DNA of 64,000 bases, from NCBI RefSeq assembly GCF_038005225.1, contig NZ_JBBOSU010000001.1, positions 3,088,001 to 3,152,000 on the forward strand, given 5' to 3'. The notes under the pieces were generated by a model, which ran no database searches, had not been told where the DNA came from, and worked only from the letters and a program-made list of their open reading frames with translations. This document shows, piece by piece, positions 8,155-16,476 of this stretch. Position numbers and translations under genes: made by a program. Origin of the DNA: Solibacillus sp. FSL K6-1523 (GTDB lineage Bacteria; Bacillota; Bacilli; Bacillales_A; Planococcaceae). The number at the start of each line of letters is the position of its first letter. Positions within the stretch are counted from its first letter, which is position 1.

Positions 8155-9552
8155 TTACTTAAATCTACGGCTCCCTTTTTTACCATCAAACATATAAATA
8201 ATTGCTTTATTTTCTAATATCGTTTCCAAATAAACAGGGCGCCCCCAAAGCTGATAAATATACGGCAAAACATGTTCTAAATAAGTCGGATCTAATTCCA
8301 TTCCTTCATAGCCATGCTTTAAGTATAATTCCCCACTTCGCGAATAGTCACCATCTTCTACAACGATATATGGAAATCCTCCATTTACACGCATGGAAAT
8401 AAGCTGATTTTTTACTTCCTCATGATCCTTGTCTGTAATTTTATACTCCTGACCCTTTTTCGCAAAAACATACAAGTCTTCTTCATTGACTAATTCCTTT
8501 GATAAATAATTTCGAATAAAGGAAACGTCCGATTCAATTTCTCGTACTTCAAATATTTTCTCGCGCCCCGCATTTGGTTTTGCACCGAAACGCTTCATTT
8601 CATCTGTCGGGTTATCGTATTTCTTTTCAATGTGTTCAAATATTTTGACCCCTAAATAATAAGGATTAATTGTCGTTTTTGACGGTTGCACAACACCAGC
8701 ATTTAACTTCGCATACTCAATCGTTTCCGATGTTGTTAAATTTAGCTCCCGCATAATGCGTTGATGCCAATACGAGGCCCAACCTTCATTCATAATTTTT
8801 GTTTCTAATTGCGGCCAAAAGTACAGCATTTCTTCACGTAGCATCGTTAATATATCACGCTGCCACTCTTCCAATTCACGACTATTTTCTTCAATAAATA
8901 ACAATAAATCTTTTTCCGGTTGCACGGGGAATTTTTTCTTTTTCAGTTTAACTGGTGGCGGTGAATTTTCTGTCTCCCCCATTTTCCATAAATCATCATA
9001 TGGTGTTTTTATAATTTGAATTTCTTCCACTTCATCTTCCTCTGGTGCAAATAATTTCGGTCGTAATATGGAAGGGTCTATATGCTCCTGGATAGCAAGC
9101 ACAGCATCCAAAAACTTTTCAACTTCATCTTTCCCGTATAAAATTTCATAGCTCGCAATCCGTTCTGCTGTTGCGGTCATACTCTCGACCATATCTCGTC
9201 TCGTATTGGAGAAGCGCACATTATTTTTAAAGAAATCGCAATGCGCTAACACATGCGCGATAATGAGTTTATTTTGTATTAATGAATTCGTATCGAGTAA
9301 AAATGCATAGCAAGGATTGGAGTTAATAACCAGTTCATAAATTTGGCTGAGTCCTAAATCATATTGCAGCTTCATTTTATGAAATTGTTTCCCGAAACTC
9401 CAGTGGGTAAAGCGCGTGGGCATTCCGTAAGCACCGAAAGTATAAATAATATCAGCCGGACAAATTTCATAACGCATTGGATAAAAGTCTAAACCAAACC
9501 CTACTGCAATTTCCGTAATCTCGTCAATTGCTCGGCCAAGCTCTCTTTCCAT
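8155..9552 (-). CDS. spoVR: SpoVR family sporulation protein
   Basis: 465 aa, full family length. Conserved family blocks are present: [46 protein letters not shown] and the C-terminal [20 protein letters not shown]. In B. subtilis spoVR is sigma-E dependent and affects spore cortex formation; the biochemical role is unknown. It starts 13 bases after yhbH ends and has an AGGGGGG site, so the two form an operon. Together with PrkA and YhbH it makes the conserved three-gene kinase/VWA/SpoVR set found in many bacteria. Confidence 0.95.
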   Translation of the reverse strand: MERELGRAIDEITEIAVGFGLDFYPMRYEICPADIIYTFGAYGMPTRFTHWSFGKQFHKMKLQYDLGLSQIYELVINSNPCYAFLLDTNSLIQNKLIIAHVLAHCDFFKNNVRFSNTRRDMVESMTATAERIASYEILYGKDEVEKFLDAVLAIQEHIDPSILRPKLFAPEEDEVEEIQIIKTPYDDLWKMGETENSPPPVKLKKKKFPVQPEKDLLLFIEENSRELEEWQRDILTMLREEMLYFWPQLETKIMNEGWASYWHQRIMRELNLTTSETIEYAKLNAGVVQPSKTTINPYYLGVKIFEHIEKKYDNPTDEMKRFGAKPNAGREKIFEVREIESDVSFIRNYLSKELVNEEDLYVFAKKGQEYKITDKDHEEVKNQLISMRVNGGFPYIVVEDGDYSRSGELYLKHGYEGMELDPTYLEHVLPYIYQLWGRPVYLETILENKAIIYMFDGKKGSRRFK

Positions 9553-9565
9553 TCATTGTCCCCCC

Positions 9566-10732
9566 TTACAAATCGGCTTCCTGTTTTTTGAAGATTTCCT
9601 TTAACGCATCATATACTTCCTGTCTTCTTTTAATAATCGAGAAGCGGAATTTTGGATCATCAATTTTTTTAAAGGTCATCATTAACGCAGAAGTCCTGTT
9701 CGATTCATTAACCTCTCCGTAGCCAAACATGCTTGATACTTTCATAAGCTCCTGCACCAATTTCAAACTCTTTTCATTATCCATTGTTAAATTTTCGCCA
9801 TCTGAAAAATGCACTGGGTAAATATTGTAACGAGCAGGGTGATATTTTTGATCGATCAACTCTAATGCTTTGGCATAAGCGGAAGAACAAATCGTACCGC
9901 CACTTTCTCCCCTCGTAAAAAACTCTTGCTCTGTCACGGTTTTCGCGATCGTATGGTGCGCGATAAATTCAATTTCGACCGTTTCGTACTTGGAACGTAA
10001 AAACTTAATCATCCAAAAGAAAAAGCTTCTTGCACAAGATTTTTCAAAATTCCCCATCGAACCACTGACATCCATCATCGCAAGCACGACCGCTTTTGAT
10101 TCCGGTTTAACGACCTCATCCCACGTTTTAAAACGGAGATCATCATTAAAAATCGGGCTAATCGCGGCTTTCCCGTGCATCGCATTACGTTTAATCGCCG
10201 TCATAATTGTTCGTTTCTTATCAACATTTCCCATTAGCCCTTTTTTCCGAATATCATTGAACTCAATCTTTTCTGTCGTAATATCCGCCGCTTCTTTTTG
10301 TTGTAAATTAGGTAACTCTAATTCTTGAAACAACAGGCCTTGTATTTCTTCAATATTTACTTCTGTTTCAAAATAATCTTCCCCTGGTTTATCTCCCGCT
10401 TCTTTCCCTTTCCCAGCACCGGCACTTTTTCCACTACCGGGTTCCCGCGCCACAACATCTCCCACTTGACTATCTCCTTGACCTTGCCCAACATGTTTTG
10501 ACTTATCATAGTTATAGCGGATTTTGTATTCATCTAAAGAACGGATTGGAATTTTGATTGTCTTGTCACCATTCGACAAAATGATGCTTTCATCACTTAT
10601 TAATTCCGGTAAATTATTTTTGATGGCTTCTTTTACTTTTTCATTATGACGCTGCTGATCTTGGTGACCTTTTCGATGGAGAGACCAATTTTCCTGTGAG
10701 ACAACAAAACGGTTTTGTTCTTTTTCACTCAT
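9566..10732 (-). CDS. yhbH: YhbH family protein (DUF444, VWA-like)
   Basis: 388 aa. A charged, glycine-rich linker (around residues 80-115) separates the N-terminal part from a VWA-like domain with [17 protein letters not shown] (MIDAS motif D-x-S-x-S) and [16 protein letters not shown]. This is the standard partner of PrkA and SpoVR in sporulation and stationary-phase physiology; the molecular function is not established. It is cotranscribed with spoVR. Upstream it faces the truncated prkA copy rather than the intact one, so an ancestral prkA-yhbH-spoVR order has been disturbed. Confidence 0.93.
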   Translation of the reverse strand: MSEKEQNRFVVSQENWSLHRKGHQDQQRHNEKVKEAIKNNLPELISDESIILSNGDKTIKIPIRSLDEYKIRYNYDKSKHVGQGQGDSQVGDVVAREPGSGKSAGAGKGKEAGDKPGEDYFETEVNIEEIQGLLFQELELPNLQQKEAADITTEKIEFNDIRKKGLMGNVDKKRTIMTAIKRNAMHGKAAISPIFNDDLRFKTWDEVVKPESKAVVLAMMDVSGSMGNFEKSCARSFFFWMIKFLRSKYETVEIEFIAHHTIAKTVTEQEFFTRGESGGTICSSAYAKALELIDQKYHPARYNIYPVHFSDGENLTMDNEKSLKLVQELMKVSSMFGYGEVNESNRTSALMMTFKKIDDPKFRFSIIKRRQEVYDALKEIFKKQEADL

Positions 10733-10867
10733 TTTATCCTCACCAATCTATTAATTTTTTATTTTCTATAAAAATTTTATACAATGAACTAAAAAAATCT
10801 TACGTTGAAGTAAGCTTTCTAATATGAATTTTCATAAAATGTGTAATTCTAAGCTTTCTAGATTTGC

Positions 10868-10895
10868 TGCGCCGCTTCCAGTGGGAGGCGGCGGA
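10868..10895 (-). repeat. Short GC-rich hairpin repeat, copy 1
   Basis: The minus strand reads CGCCGCCTCCCACTGGAAGC followed by GGCGC, a hairpin closely matching the one at 56666-56692. It lies in the 557-base gap between yhbH and the prkA fragment. The rest of that gap holds a terminator and a structured repeat, listed separately. Confidence 0.5.
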
Positions 10896-11110
10896 TTCTG
10901 ATTAAGACTTTTCACCAATTAGCTTTTGTTTTAGCCGTTTTATTATTTGCAACCTACAGGATAGTATTTAGCTCAAAGTTCTAGTAACATTGCGTTCTCT
11001 TAAATTTTTCCCACTCTTAATAATAGATAATTTTCAATTCATAAAGACAGCCCATAAAAAACGGCTTTGTCTATACTATGCGATTTTTATTCAATTTTGT
11101 ACTTGATTCG

Positions 11111-11150
11111 AGAAATAAAAAAGGGGTATCCAATTTCTCGGATAACCCTT
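11111..11150 (-). terminator. Terminator after the prkA fragment
   Basis: AAGGGTTATCC and GGATACCCCTT (minus strand) pair with one mismatch, followed by TTTTTTATTT. It would end transcripts from the prkA fragment before yhbH. Confidence 0.75.
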
Positions 11151-11159
11151 GTACTCAAT

Positions 11160-11292
11160 CAATTACGCCTTGGTGTAATTGCGTCCAGATTTTTTTCGAG
11201 CTCGCTCGAAAAGCTCCCCTAAAAAATCTATGACATCCGCCGGGGGCTTAACTTGATTCATCGGGGATTTAAACCCCCGATGAATTAAGTTA
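11160..11292 (-). repeat. Stop-codon-linked structured repeat, copy A
   Basis: Read on the minus strand it begins with the TAA of the prkA fragment (TAACTTAATTCA) and ends in CAATTACACC-AA-GGCGTAATTG. Internal elements shared with copies B and C are a GGGG...CCCC hairpin, AACTTGATTC-type bases, AGATTTTTTA and a TTCGAGCGAGCTCGAA palindrome. About 133 bases, the shortest copy. Confidence 0.8.
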
Positions 11293-12345
11293 ACGGTTGA
11301 GTAAACTACCTACATAGCGTAATAATTCATTTGCTGAAGTTGAGTTATAGCCATGCTCATCAATGAGTGTCGCGACAACTTCATTCATCTTTTTCAGTTG
11401 TGCTTCATCTGGTGTTTTCAATGAAGTCGTAATTTTAACAACATCCTTTAAATCTGCAAACAATTTCTTTTGAATCGCTTCACGTAATGCATCATGCGAA
11501 TTATAATCAAATCGTTTTCCGTTGCGCGCAAATGCCGATAGACGAATTAAAATTTCTTCACGGAATGCTTTTTTCGCATTTTCAGAAATACCAACTTGTT
11601 CCTCAATCGAACGCATTAATTTTTCATCCGGATTCATTTCTTCACCCGTTAACTGATCACGGATTTTATTTTTATTGCAAAACGCTTCTACATTATCCAA
11701 ATAATTATTCAACATTGTTTTCGCGGATTCTTCATACGAATACACAAACGCTTTTTGCACTTCATTTTTCGCAATATCATCGTATTCTTTTCTAGCAACC
11801 GCAATATAATTCATATACTTTTCTTTGTCTTCCTGAGAAATCGATGCATGCTGGTCAAGGCCATCTTTCAATGACCGTAAAACATCCAGCGCATTGATTG
11901 ACGGCACTTCTTTACGAATGATGGCGGACGACACACGGTTAATCACATAACGCGGGTCAATGCCATGCATCCCTTCGTTTGGATACTCTTTTTTCAGCTC
12001 CTCCAAGTCGACTTGATTGAAGCCCTCGACATTTTCACCGTCATACAAACGCATTTTTTTAAGGAGATCAACGCCTGCTTTTTTCGGCGTTTCTAAACGC
12101 GTCAACACTGAGAAAATAGCTGCAACGCGCAGGGCATGCGGCGCAATATGAACATGGGCCATATCACTTTCATTAATCATTTTCTCATAAATTTTTTCCT
12201 CTTGACTAACAATCAAGTTATAAGGGATTGGCATCACGATAATTCTTGAATGCAATGCCTCGTTTTTCTTATTGGAAATAAACGTACGATATTCCGTTTC
12301 GTTCGTATGAGCCACGATCAATTCATCGGCACTGTACTGATACAT
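11290..12345 (-). pseudogene. prkA: prkA 3' fragment (second, truncated copy)
   Basis: The 351-codon ORF matches residues 293-639 of the complete PrkA at 18781-20700 with about ten differences by eye (about 97% identity). It lacks the N-terminal part with the Walker A motif. Only the first five residues (MYQYS) differ from the homologous frame, and the ATG lacks a good ribosome site. In the last 260 bases the two copies differ at about 25 positions, all silent, so both were under selection as functional genes until recently. It sits where an intact prkA would be expected, upstream of yhbH-spoVR, and marks one edge of the island. Confidence 0.85.
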
Positions 12346-12374
12346 ACAAAATATCCCATTGTTAAAAAGCTTTC

Positions 12375-12551
12375 TTATTTGGCATTCACTTTATCTTCAA
12401 TCAGTAACCTAGCCAAGAGTTGATAAATATTTTCACTATTTTCTTTTATTGGCGTTTCCTTTGGAGGAAGAATATAAATCCTTCCTATTTCTGTCTCAAT
12501 TATTTCAGTACCTTCTTCTAATTTCATTGCCTCGACATCATATTCCCCCAT
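12375..12551 (-). CDS. Small acidic hypothetical protein (58 aa)
   Basis: An ATG at 12551 follows AGGGGG at eight bases and opens 58 codons ending 29 bases before the prkA fragment start. The product is acidic, with GRIYILPPKETPIKEN in the middle and a C-terminal leucine-rich helix (IYQLLARLLIEDK). No family is recognised. The good ribosome site and sensible composition make it a likely real gene and part of the island. The 275-base stretch up to the HTH gene shows no other ORF. Confidence 0.5.
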   Translation of the reverse strand: MGEYDVEAMKLEEGTEIIETEIGRIYILPPKETPIKENSENIYQLLARLLIEDKVNAK

Positions 12552-12817
12552 CAACGAATCCCCCTGTTTTCACTTTGTTAAAAACATAAGTAAAAGTTAA
12601 AGTGTTAATTTCATCATTTCTCCTTAAATATTCCCTGTTTGTATAAATTGGAAAATCTATTTTCAGCAATTCACAAATCGTCCACTAACATTTCAACTTC
12701 ACATGTACTGTAAAAAGTTTCAATTTCCTTCGACTATTTCATCATTATTAGAATGTTGTTGATTTCCCTATCCCTATATTTATCCAGAAACCTACAACCT
12801 TAATAAAATAGGTTTTC

Positions 12818-12873
12818 GGTACGCTATTGCGTACCACTCGTGTTATGAGTATATGCTATCTTTTACTAGATAG
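12818..12873. promoter_or_regulatory. Two palindromes upstream of the HTH gene (probable operators)
   Basis: GGTACGC-tatt-GCGTACC (12818-12835) is a perfect palindrome with a 4-base centre, and CTATCT-N6-AGATAG (12856-12873) is a second. Both lie within 85 bases before the HTH gene's chosen start and probably bind that regulator (autoregulation). The binding is inferred. Confidence 0.6.
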
Positions 12874-12901
12874 TCAATACACTTTTTTAATGGGGTTAGT
12901 T

Positions 12902-13126
12902 ATGACAAGTAAAATCAGGGTAAAAATTCATGAACTAGTCAAGCAGAGAGGGATTTCATTAAGAGAATTATCTCGGTTAACAGATATACGCCACGCTACT
13001 TTAAGTGAATTAGCTAATCACAAGAGGCAAAATATTAACTTTAACCATATCGAGAAAATTGCTGACACTTTAGAGCTAAATGATATTAGAGAAATCATTG
13101 ACCTTATAGAAATCAAAGACAAATAA
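12902..13126 (+). CDS. XRE/Cro-type HTH regulator
   Basis: 74 aa from the ATG at 12902 (GGGG just upstream). An in-frame start at 12827 would run through the palindromes and is rejected. The protein is essentially one HTH_3/HTH_26-like domain: KIHELVKQRGISLRELSRLT then DIRHATLSELANHKRQNINF, i.e. helix 2, recognition helix and helix 4. Such lone domains are typical regulators of mobile or defence modules. Two palindromes upstream suggest self-regulation. A perfect bidirectional terminator overlaps its stop. Confidence 0.82.
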   Translation: MTSKIRVKIHELVKQRGISLRELSRLTDIRHATLSELANHKRQNINFNHIEKIADTLELNDIREIIDLIEIKDK

Positions 13127-13159
13127 AGTCGCCCTTGTACTACATGGGCGACTTTATTT
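13121..13159. terminator. Bidirectional terminator
   Basis: Perfect 14-bp arms AAATAAAGTCGCCC and GGGCGACTTTATTT. It serves the HTH gene (plus) and the convergent 352-aa gene (minus). Confidence 0.88.
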
Positions 13160-13190
13160 GTTCTTATTCGGCTTTTTATGTAAGTGCGGT

Positions 13191-14249
13191 TTAACAACTT
13201 ATATCGTAGCTTTTTAAATCAACGTTATATTTACTTTTAAACTTAGCCATTTGATGACACTGGTTCAAATATGCATTTGTTGCACGAATTTTCAATTCTC
13301 TATTTGGAATCAAATCTATTGCCTCTTTAGTAGAAATTTCTTCATCTAAAACATTTGACTGCCTCTTAATATTTGATATGATCGCATCTTTTCTTAAACC
13401 ATCATTAATAATACTTTCTCTTAAATAATCTTGCAATATCTGCTCAGTCCGTTGCTTTTCCTGTTCAGTTCTTATCTGTTCATTACCTACCTTAAACGAC
13501 ATATATACATCAACAGCTGTTTTGGCTAAGCCTAATACTGAAAGTGGATCAGCTTCTAATGGACTGTTATGCTCAATACGCTTAAAATCAATCGCTGGTT
13601 CGCCTCTTAAGTTTAAATGTTCAAATTTAACTACTTCAATTGTATCACCGTTTATTATTCCAACGAGAGGTCTTTTTAATTTTTCGAGTTTAGTAAAGAA
13701 AACATCCTTATTTTCATTATAAGAATCTTCCTTTGATAATAACTCCAATTTTTTCTTTTCTAGGTCATTAGTAAAACTACTTGCTCCTCTTCTATTTGAA
13801 TACAATTCAACCGCATTTTGAATCAATAATTCTAATGCCTCTTCAATATCACCACTTTTTAAAAATTCATATGCTAATGAAAGGTAATTAGGTTTTAAAT
13901 TCTTTTTTAGTCGAGCGTTACAAAAATTGTATAACTCAATTACCAAAGATACATGAAAGACTTTCAAATTAAATCCTAAGCTTACTGGCTTTCCAATTGC
14001 CTGCATAGAATTCAATTGATTACCGTTATCTAATTTAATACTTTTGTATCTAAAACCTAGTTTCTTTAATGATTTATCTAAAATAACAATTTTACTTGGA
14101 TCAACGTTGTTTCTTAATGCTAATGAAATTCCTTTTATCAAATCTAATTTATAACACTCTGTACCATAGTCAGAAATAAATTGTGCCAATTGATGTGGAT
14201 TAAAAATTTTTTGATCCTTCTTTACTAAAGTTAATTTATATTTTTTCAA
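13191..14249 (-). CDS. Hypothetical island protein (352 aa)
   Basis: No family recognised. The protein is lysine-rich and mostly helical in character. Residues around 105-160 (HVSLVIELYNFCNARLKK and EFLKSGDIEEALELLIQNA) look TPR-like. A short glutamine/arginine-rich coiled segment (EQIRTEQEKQRTEQ) lies near residue 260, and there is no signal peptide or clear membrane segment. It is AT-rich like the rest of the island and convergent with the HTH gene. No strong AGGAGG precedes the ATG; the flanking intergenic sequence is AT-rich. A role in the island's activity is only inferred from position. Confidence 0.6.
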   Translation of the reverse strand: MKKYKLTLVKKDQKIFNPHQLAQFISDYGTECYKLDLIKGISLALRNNVDPSKIVILDKSLKKLGFRYKSIKLDNGNQLNSMQAIGKPVSLGFNLKVFHVSLVIELYNFCNARLKKNLKPNYLSLAYEFLKSGDIEEALELLIQNAVELYSNRRGASSFTNDLEKKKLELLSKEDSYNENKDVFFTKLEKLKRPLVGIINGDTIEVVKFEHLNLRGEPAIDFKRIEHNSPLEADPLSVLGLAKTAVDVYMSFKVGNEQIRTEQEKQRTEQILQDYLRESIINDGLRKDAIISNIKRQSNVLDEEISTKEAIDLIPNRELKIRATNAYLNQCHQMAKFKSKYNVDLKSYDISC

Positions 14250-14334
14250 TTACCAGCACCACCAAATATATTTAATGTAATTACAAATAATTATTATACA
14301 ATAAATATAACAAGAAGTGGAAATTAGCCGTGAC

Positions 14335-14610
14335 AACTTGAATGGTAGCTTCCTCTATATTGTGTACCTTTAGTGATTACAACTTTAGTTTTTTCAAGAG
14401 TCTAACCTCAAGTTGCTCAATCTGCTTATTGACCTTGATACACCTTTTTGTAAGGCTACCTTGGTAGGGACGTCTTCCTCGTACAGCTCAATTGTATTTT
14501 ATTTACTTGGCATGCTAGTTCATTGATGGGTTGCTTGTTGATAGAAAGTTCTTCAATTCGTCCAAAGATGTATGGTTCTATCAAGGAAATAAAATATATT
14601 TCAAAATTCA
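14335..14610 (-). other. Gap holding a possible decayed coding remnant
   Basis: In the 420 bases between the 352-aa gene and the ATPase gene the minus strand reads as protein-like segments in two frames: GRIEELSINKQPINELACQV and then YEEDVPTKVALQKGV, joined by one frameshift and interrupted by stops. This could be what remains of a mobile-element gene, but no family is recognised. Nothing else is visible in this gap apart from the ATPase promoter region. Confidence 0.3.
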
Positions 14611-14671
14611 TTCATCACATTACATTCGAACTAATGTATAATTAATAAATATTACTTATGAGGTGAAAACT

Positions 14672-16384
14672 ATGACTGAATTAACAACATATACATTTGA
14701 GCCTAAAGTTAATCCAAGCCGAGAATTTTTAGAGATTGCATCAGATTTCTCAAATCCACTAGACATCGTACGTGAAGCAATTAGTAATTCTTTTGATGCC
14801 AAAGCCAAAAATATTTATTTATTATTTGAAATTGCTACTATTAAAGGTAGAAAGAGACTCAAAATCACTATAAGAGATGATGGTGAAGGTATGAATGAAG
14901 AAGGTATTAATTCCTTCTTTGATTTGGGCAATTCATCTAGACGTGATATTAAGGATATTGATACAACATTAATTGGTGAAAAGGGGCATGGTACAAAAAT
15001 CTATTTTAACTCAGATTACGTAAATGTTATTACTGGGCAAAATGGTAAAGAATATACTGCATTAATGCTAGAACCATTAAGTGCTTTATATGATAATAAA
15101 CTTCCAACTATTGATGTTAACATTCAAAATAAAGAGTTCAAAGGTACATATATTGAAATTATCGGATATAACAATGATGAAAGATCTGTTTTTACCCATG
15201 ATATAATCAAAGACCATATTTATTGGTTCACAAAATTTGGTTCATTCGAAAATATCTTTGATAATATTTGTCCTTATAATGATATAAAAATTCATTTAAA
15301 AGGGCTCGACAAAGATCATGATGAAGTGGAAGTGTTAACTTTCGGACACATATTCCCAGAGGAGTCCGAAAACTTGAACAAACTATTAGAAAAGTATTTG
15401 TCGGATGCACCTGATCACTTCGTAAAAAGATTGACTTATGATGGCACATTAGAAAAGTTTCCCGATATCGAATATCAAGCAGTTTTCTATATTGAAGGAA
15501 ACAAGGCAAAGCAAAAATACAATCCAATGATACGAAGAAGTGGATATAAAGCTCCTGAAGGGGCTTATAAAGTTCAAGATCGTTATGGAATTTGGCTTTG
15601 TAAAGATTTTATTCCTGTCCAAAGAAAAAATGATTGGATTACAAAAAAAGGATCTGAATACACAAAGTTTCATGCATTTTTCAACTGCCAAGATTTAAAG
15701 CTTACTGCCAATCGTGGTTCTCTTGATAACACATCTTCGGAAATACTTGAAGCTATACAAAGTAAAGTAGTTGATATATACAACGATATTATTGAGAGTA
15801 GTTATTGGGAGGATTTAGAGTATTTAGAACAAAGTTCTCAAGCCTTCCTAAGTGAGAGGAAGGAAGAGAAAAATTATGAAACGCGAAAAAAACACATTTT
15901 ACAAAATAAGATAGCTATTTTTAATGAGCATATATTAAGAGAACCTCGACAAGAACATGGTGTGTTTGCTTTATATCATACATTAGATATTTTGAAACCA
16001 GATTTATTTCCTTTTGAAATTGTAGATTATGATACACATGCAGGAATAGATGTATTAGCCCAATTAAGAAAGGGTAGCGTGAGTCTAGAAAAAGATGCTT
16101 TATTTTTTGTTGAATTCAAGAATATTTTAAAGAACTCATTCAACCATTCATTTAATCGTCTTTATGGTATCGTTTGCTTTAAAACAGAACTTAAAAATAA
16201 TGATGTTGTTGTTGATGCATTTGAAACTTCCCGTACTTTTAGATGTTATCCAAAAGACGATAACACTCAATATACGCAATATTTCTTAGAAGATGAAAGA
16301 CATTCACATAAAATTGAAGTCATTGTCCTCGAAGAATATTTGTTCGAAAGATTAAATCTAAAATTTACAAAACAAAAAATCTAA
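14672..16384 (+). CDS. GHKL ATPase fused to a probable PD-(D/E)XK nuclease (MORC/Hsp90-like)
   Basis: 570 aa from the ATG at 14672; GAGGTG lies six bases upstream and overlaps a GTG that would add three residues. The N-terminal half has all GHKL ATP-site boxes: N-box DIVREAISNSFDA (E35, N39), G1 box DDGEGM (69-74), G2 box GEKGHGTK (102-109). A transducer-like region follows, with YGIWLCKDFIPV near 305-316. The C-terminal part has helix EHGVFALYHTLD, then GID (D460) and VEFK (E481, K483), the spacing of a PD-(D/E)XK endonuclease core. Prokaryotic MORC/MutL-like ATPases of this design are known near restriction and defence genes. Nuclease assignment is inference. Confidence 0.75.
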   Translation: MTELTTYTFEPKVNPSREFLEIASDFSNPLDIVREAISNSFDAKAKNIYLLFEIATIKGRKRLKITIRDDGEGMNEEGINSFFDLGNSSRRDIKDIDTTLIGEKGHGTKIYFNSDYVNVITGQNGKEYTALMLEPLSALYDNKLPTIDVNIQNKEFKGTYIEIIGYNNDERSVFTHDIIKDHIYWFTKFGSFENIFDNICPYNDIKIHLKGLDKDHDEVEVLTFGHIFPEESENLNKLLEKYLSDAPDHFVKRLTYDGTLEKFPDIEYQAVFYIEGNKAKQKYNPMIRRSGYKAPEGAYKVQDRYGIWLCKDFIPVQRKNDWITKKGSEYTKFHAFFNCQDLKLTANRGSLDNTSSEILEAIQSKVVDIYNDIIESSYWEDLEYLEQSSQAFLSERKEEKNYETRKKHILQNKIAIFNEHILREPRQEHGVFALYHTLDILKPDLFPFEIVDYDTHAGIDVLAQLRKGSVSLEKDALFFVEFKNILKNSFNHSFNRLYGIVCFKTELKNNDVVVDAFETSRTFRCYPKDDNTQYTQYFLEDERHSHKIEVIVLEEYLFERLNLKFTKQKI

Positions 16385-16391
16385 AAATAAT

Positions 16392-16425
16392 AAAACTATC
16401 CAATAAGGAATTATTGGATAGTTTT
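16392..16425 (+). terminator. Terminator after the ATPase gene
   Basis: Perfect 15-bp arms AAAACTATCCAATAA and TTATTGGATAGTTTT, 5-base gap, then ACTTTTT. It separates the ATPase gene from the membrane-protein gene. Confidence 0.85.
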
Positions 16426-16476
16426 ACTTTTTGAAAAAAATATATTACTTATGATATGGCTCAAGGAGGAGCTTTA

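Noticed and set aside
11290-12345. Functional second PrkA kinase
   Set aside because: The N-terminal AAA half with Walker A is absent and the start lacks a ribosome site, so it is treated as a pseudogene even though the frame is open.
12827-12901. Longer N terminus of the HTH protein
   Set aside because: The extra 25 residues are encoded by the palindromic region and lack a ribosome site; the domain starts after the ATG at 12902.
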